The notes beneath the pieces were generated by a model that was not told the origin of the DNA, searched no databases, and saw only the letters and a program-made list of their open reading frames with translations. The position numbers and the translations under genes were made by a program. Source: a virus. From it: 28,727 bases of DNA. The stretch is from IMG/VR virus record IMGVR_UViG_3300048121_001740, positions 1-28,727 of that record. One strand, 5' to 3'. Of this stretch, positions 25,025 to 28,727 are shown piece by piece (the stretch's first letter is position 1; every line of letters begins with the position of its first letter).

Positions 25025-26844
25025 TATAATGTGACCTTAATCGTCCCTTCATCAATGATTGCACGAGATGTAGATAAGCCCTCATCAAGTTCTATAATAT
25101 AGTTGCGTAATGGTCTGATCGTCGACGAATTGGCAGGAACCACTGAGATCTTGATCTCTACTGGAAGTAGATTTGTTTGCACTTCCAATGCATTTATTAA
25201 AACCTGTCCCTTTGCTTCGTCATAGTAACCGATGTTACTGAACTCTAGTTCACCATCAAGGTTAAAGATCTGTAATTTATGGGACCCTAATTCATTTTTA
25301 ATAATGACATTTTTTCCTTGCCATAAGAAAGGAGATGTTGTTACAGTATTAACGTCCTTGTCCGGAGATGCTAACGCGAATGGGTAATCTATCACATGAC
25401 TTAATGCCCTTGGTTCGATTACAGTAATTCGTTGTTGACCCTTGACTTCCATTCGTGAGTTGAGTATACTAGGATGGATAGAATCAATATCACTCAATAG
25501 ATTTGAACGGCGGAATACTGTTCCAAAGGTTCCAAGGTTCTCTTTTACATAGTCTACAATAAACTGCATGACTGTGCTAGATTGTCCTTCTGGTGTATCA
25601 ATCTTAGAAACTGCGTCTAACTGAAAGACGGTATTGATTTCTAAGTAAGTTTTCTTTGGATTGACAAACTCTGTATCTATTGACATAATAGAAAGGTGCG
25701 AAGTCAAATCTGATATAATGGATTCCTTTACAATGTTTTGTCGCTGATATGGGACCCCCTCATAAAAATCAAGACTGACAAATACCTTACCATATTCTGG
25801 TGGTTGATTATCTGCTCCACCCCATGCGATAACATTTTGGATATCATTTCCATAGTTTGACTGTATCATCGCTGCGTAATCTTCGGCAGTCACTAAACGT
25901 TGTTGTGATGCAAACGCTCTTGGTGCGTTGAGTTTAATAGAACTAAGGGATTCCTTATCAGAGCCTCCACCCGCTTCTGTAGTATTAGTTACTTCGATAC
26001 GCAATCCGTCCAGACGATCCGCATTGAAGTTAATCGCACCATTTGGTTTTTCGCCCAATGTCTGTAAATAAGAAACTCGAATAACCGAACCGACCCCAGG
26101 CCCTTCTCCTAATACATTACCGTCAGAGAAGAACATCTCGTAGTATCCGTTCGAGATTTCTTTAATCATATAGACACGCGAATCTGGAGTAATAGAAGGG
26201 ACTGACAGAATGTTAGAATATGATACTGTCTCCATAGTGGTAGGGTTCTCAGAGACCGTGACGATCATTGTAGACACATCTACGTTGGTGTCTGGTATGA
26301 CGTATACCGCATCTTTTTCGGATGACACTAAAAAGGTTTTTTCGCGATAAGTTCCTTCCTTGACTTCGACGCCCGTCCAGTCGTAGGTGATTGTCCCGTC
26401 TGAGGATACATTACCGACTACCGATGTATCATCTGTTGTTACGAATCGGTATGCGGTATCTCCCACTTCTGCGAAGACTGCATGTCCTTTGCTGATTTTT
26501 TTGGGGGCACCCGCTACGCTTTTTGGAGAAACAGAACTCGTATCCGTGGTGAGTCTGAGATCTAGGTATGCGGTCGATGCTGTATTACTCTTCGGTGTGT
26601 AACCCAAAGTCTCTGCATGACTGACCGCACTGGAACGTAATTGTGACGAACTAAGGAACGACTCATTGATCGCCATGTTCGCGATAAGACCATTCACATG
26701 AGTATTATACGCAAGCACATCCATAATACTCGACAGACCAGAACCTTCAAAGTTGTAGTCCTTGTATTCGTCATACTTCTTAAAGTGTTGTTTTAGACTC
26801 TGTCTGATTTCTAAGAAGTCTAGGTCTGTAGTTTTCACTGCCAT
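25024..26844 (-). CDS. 6: Baseplate wedge subunit gp6
   Basis: 606 residues against 660 in T4 gp6. The N-terminus is the diagnostic gp6 stretch: [20 protein letters not shown], then [36 protein letters not shown] and LGYTPKS (residues 8-85). The middle has the gpJ/gp6-like core with [16 protein letters not shown]. gp6 dimers form the inner ring of the baseplate and hold neighbouring wedges together. The gene overlaps gp25 by one base upstream (TAATG), and its stop overlaps the ATG of the next gene in the same way, so gp25, gp6 and the 610-residue gene should be made as a coupled set. Confidence 0.95.
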   Translation of the reverse strand: MAVKTTDLDFLEIRQSLKQHFKKYDEYKDYNFEGSGLSSIMDVLAYNTHVNGLIANMAINESFLSSSQLRSSAVSHAETLGYTPKSNTASTAYLDLRLTTDTSSVSPKSVAGAPKKISKGHAVFAEVGDTAYRFVTTDDTSVVGNVSSDGTITYDWTGVEVKEGTYREKTFLVSSEKDAVYVIPDTNVDVSTMIVTVSENPTTMETVSYSNILSVPSITPDSRVYMIKEISNGYYEMFFSDGNVLGEGPGVGSVIRVSYLQTLGEKPNGAINFNADRLDGLRIEVTNTTEAGGGSDKESLSSIKLNAPRAFASQQRLVTAEDYAAMIQSNYGNDIQNVIAWGGADNQPPEYGKVFVSLDFYEGVPYQRQNIVKESIISDLTSHLSIMSIDTEFVNPKKTYLEINTVFQLDAVSKIDTPEGQSSTVMQFIVDYVKENLGTFGTVFRRSNLLSDIDSIHPSILNSRMEVKGQQRITVIEPRALSHVIDYPFALASPDKDVNTVTTSPFLWQGKNVIIKNELGSHKLQIFNLDGELEFSNIGYYDEAKGQVLINALEVQTNLLPVEIKISVVPANSSTIRPLRNYIIELDEGLSTSRAIIDEGTIKVTL

Positions 26845-27287
26845 TATCGTATCCTTGAGATGGACACTTCCATCGTCTCTACTTTTAAATTCTCAATTAT
26901 CTGAAACACAATGTATATCCTTAACGCATTATTATCACTATCCAAATTCGCTTTGACTTTCGTCATACCCACGCGTGGTTCGTATCTGCGTATCGTCTCA
27001 GCAACAATTGTCTCTATGTCGTCTTCATCCAGATCCGTAGATAGTTCAAAGAGAAGACGATTCAGGTCCGCGCCTAACAATGGTTGAAACGGAATGTCAC
27101 CGCGATTAGTTAACAACAGTTTACGTATAGACTGTTTAACAGACGCAACCGAAGTTTTCTTATAGAGGTTTCCTTTTGGAGAGATACTAAAGGACAGGTC
27201 TAAGTCGGAGTTCTCCGCTGGACTTGAACTTGTAATGGGACGTTTGGTGATGTCCTTGTCTTCTAATGAGAATACTGTGGTCGCCAT
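26844..27287 (-). CDS. 25: Baseplate wedge protein gp25 (GPW/gp25 family)
   Basis: 147 residues, close to T4 gp25 (132). The hallmark segment GDIPFQPLLGADLNRLLFE (about residues 58-76) matches the conserved 'G..PF.P..G..L..LLFE' core of the gp25/GpW sheath-initiator family, and YEPRV (about residues 107-111) is the family's second conserved motif. In T4, gp25 joins the gp6-gp7-gp53 wedge core and starts sheath polymerisation. The old label 'lysozyme' is not supported by catalytic residues here. The ATG is preceded by only a weak AGAG. The gene is the first of its late unit and its TAA shares one base with the gp6 ATG (TAATG), so the two are translationally coupled. Confidence 0.95.
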   Translation of the reverse strand: MATTVFSLEDKDITKRPITSSSPAENSDLDLSFSISPKGNLYKKTSVASVKQSIRKLLLTNRGDIPFQPLLGADLNRLLFELSTDLDEDDIETIVAETIRRYEPRVGMTKVKANLDSDNNALRIYIVFQIIENLKVETMEVSISRIR

Positions 27288-27315
27288 AGTAGAATCTCTG
27301 AAATGTGTTTTGTTC

Positions 27316-27323
27316 TATTTATA
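27316..27323 (-). promoter_or_regulatory. T4-type late promoter for gp25
   Basis: The minus strand reads TATAAATA, the T4 late promoter -10 consensus recognised by gp55-type sigma factors. It ends 29 nt before the gp25 ATG (27287) and overlaps the stop codon of the upstream gene. Expected transcription start is a few bases downstream. It opens the wedge transcription unit gp25-gp6-610-residue protein. Confidence 0.8.
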
Positions 27324-28727
27324 CCAGACCGTCGATAAATTCTTGGAATTCTTCTTCGGTCATGTTTTCTGTATCGGGGGCTTGAATGTCATCGAGGCTG
27401 GGGAGAGCTAAACCCCCTGCTCTGTGGGGGACCCGTTCAACTGCTATAAGTAGGGGGGGCTCCACTCCTATAACGGACAGGTCTGGTAAGGGTATCTCTA
27501 TCTCCAGCGGTAGTCCGATCAGCTCCATGACATCACACAGCGTAAAGTCTAAGAACGATAACAGCTTTCCCAGACCGATCGCAGACAGAAACTTCTTGAT
27601 CTTACGTAACCAGATATTGAACAGTTCCTTCATGGAGATTATTTTCCAGTCACGTGCCGCAGTGACGATCTGATTAATACGTTCTTCCAGACACGTGACC
27701 TTTCCTTCTATCTCACCACCGAATACTTCTACGAGAGTGATGTCAAAAGGTGCGGGTAATGGTATACTGGTCTCTAGGATCTCATCGATCATGTCAAGAC
27801 CTATCTGGTTTAATTCGTTCTCTAACTCAGTTTGTGCATCAAAGTTCTTGACATCTGACTCTAACTGTGTTATATTATCCTCAACATCCTGTTCTAAGTC
27901 TGCGAGTTCCTGTTCTACGTCAAGGTTCTGTAGTTTCTCTAGGTCGCCGAGTATGCGGTTCTGTTCTTCTGTATACTTTTCTACGACCATGTCTATGACT
28001 GCGCGAACCCATTCTGCCATATCAAAAGACAATGGAATAGGTAAGTTGGGCAGACCTAATGCGTCCCATATCTCTTTGAACTTACCGATCAGTTTATCGA
28101 ACAGTTTGAACAGTGACATCGTGCACCATTCCATGATCTCGTTTTTAATATAAGACCATGTGAGTTTTGCCTTCCACTCTTCACACTTGACACCGAACTC
28201 TCCATCGTGTAGTCTATACTGTTCGGGAACAAGCATATAGAAGGCATCAAGCACTTTCGCTTTCTCATCCTCTAACATACCTAATGCAGAGTCATACGCA
28301 TCCTGTTCGAGTTTCCCTGATTCAAAATCTTCTTGCAATGTCTCTAGTTTTGTGGTATACTCTTCTGTCCACCCAGAGATCTGTGCCTTGAGTTCTTCCT
28401 GATAAGATGGCTCACTGATCAGTCGCAATACATCAATAGACAATCCCATAATAGGAACCGCAAACTCTACAGGAATAATCTTACTGATCATCTCCATCAT
28501 CTTGACAGGAATAAAGATATGAAACTCCTGCACAAGTTCTGTGAATGCGTCCTCTGCTTCCTTCTCTAACTGACGGACTGTCCTACCCTTCTCCCAATAC
28601 GGTTCAAAGAGTGTCGCGACATTATCAATAGTATCTTCAATTTCCTTGATCTTATCTTCAAACTCTGATACAATACCTAATGGGTCCTCTCCATTCTTCA
28701 GTGCTTCTAGGTCTGCTTCCAGTCTAG
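27319..28727 (-). CDS. Large helical virion structural protein, 5' end outside the window (partial)
   Basis: The frame stays open from the right edge to a TAA at 27319, giving 469 visible residues without the true N-terminus. A GTG at 28533 could serve as a start, but the frame upstream of it (28534-28727) encodes equally good helical sequence (e.g. FEDKIKEIEDTIDN), so I treat the gene as truncated by the window. Most of the chain is charged, heptad-like helix (e.g. LEKLQNLDVEQELADLEQD), interrupted by short hydrophobic, proline-rich pieces such as GLPNLPIPLSFD and IGLPLEIEIPLPDL. It ends in an acidic tail (NMTEEEFQEFIDGLV). I do not recognise a named family. Its place directly before gp25 in a late operon suggests a baseplate or tail structural role, which is inference. 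Its stop codon lies inside the late promoter of gp25. Confidence 0.8.
   Translation of the reverse strand, partial: RLEADLEALKNGEDPLGIVSEFEDKIKEIEDTIDNVATLFEPYWEKGRTVRQLEKEAEDAFTELVQEFHIFIPVKMMEMISKIIPVEFAVPIMGLSIDVLRLISEPSYQEELKAQISGWTEEYTTKLETLQEDFESGKLEQDAYDSALGMLEDEKAKVLDAFYMLVPEQYRLHDGEFGVKCEEWKAKLTWSYIKNEIMEWCTMSLFKLFDKLIGKFKEIWDALGLPNLPIPLSFDMAEWVRAVIDMVVEKYTEEQNRILGDLEKLQNLDVEQELADLEQDVEDNITQLESDVKNFDAQTELENELNQIGLDMIDEILETSIPLPAPFDITLVEVFGGEIEGKVTCLEERINQIVTAARDWKIISMKELFNIWLRKIKKFLSAIGLGKLLSFLDFTLCDVMELIGLPLEIEIPLPDLSVIGVEPPLLIAVERVPHRAGGLALPSLDDIQAPDTENMTEEEFQEFIDGLV

Noticed and set aside
26844-27287. Lysozyme function for gp25
   Set aside because: Old family naming only; no lysozyme catalytic arrangement is visible and gp25 is a structural sheath initiator in T4.
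27413-27430. Five-GC hairpin (CCCCC..GGGGG) near the end of the right-edge gene
   Set aside because: It lies inside coding sequence about 90 bases before the stop codon and is not followed by a T tract, so it is not supported as a terminator.

Overview
The window is a nearly gap-free stretch of the late structural region of a T4-like marine myovirus. All 13 genes I accept lie on the minus strand, so they read from the right end to the left end. The supports are direct homologues of the T4 baseplate wedge proteins gp25, gp6 and gp8, octamers matching the T4 late promoter TATAAATA just upstream of four genes, tightly overlapping stop and start codons, and several fibre or baseplate proteins of the kind known from marine (cyanophage-like) T4 relatives. 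The host cannot be read from this window; a cyanobacterium or another marine bacterium would fit.

Layout in transcription order. (1) The C-terminal part of a helical, coiled-coil structural protein enters at the right edge (28727 to 27319). (2) A late promoter starts the baseplate wedge block: gp25, gp6 and a 610-residue protein in the place of gp7, carrying two Pro-Glu rods and two related small domains. (3) A 1369-residue collagen-like fibre protein (19046-23155) is closed by a strong terminator. (4) A glycosyltransferase-like enzyme (18002-19000) follows directly. (5) A late promoter drives gp8, then a 1637-residue DUF4815-type tail protein, a 76-residue coiled-coil protein, a 1322-residue modular fibre, a 98-residue protein and a 648-residue Ig-like, Gly-tailed fibre protein, mostly joined by 1 to 4 nt overlaps. 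(6) A late promoter drives a tail-fibre-chaperone-like gene, followed by a terminator fused to another late promoter. (7) A giant fibre (4492 leftwards off the edge) is built for more than 1100 visible residues from a four-residue repeat.

How they work together: gp25, gp6 and gp8 form the conserved wedge scaffold. The large repetitive proteins are probably fibres, whiskers or spikes attached to it and responsible for host contact. Two of them (collagen-like and modular 1322-residue) share a short N-terminal KINENF motif, suggesting a shared way of docking. The most unusual features are the tetrapeptide-repeat fibre, the glycosyltransferase-like gene embedded behind a threonine-rich collagen fibre, and the Pro-Glu rods in the protein at the gp7 position. 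No tRNA, mobile element, CRISPR array or integrase was seen, and there is no gene-free stretch longer than about 70 bases.
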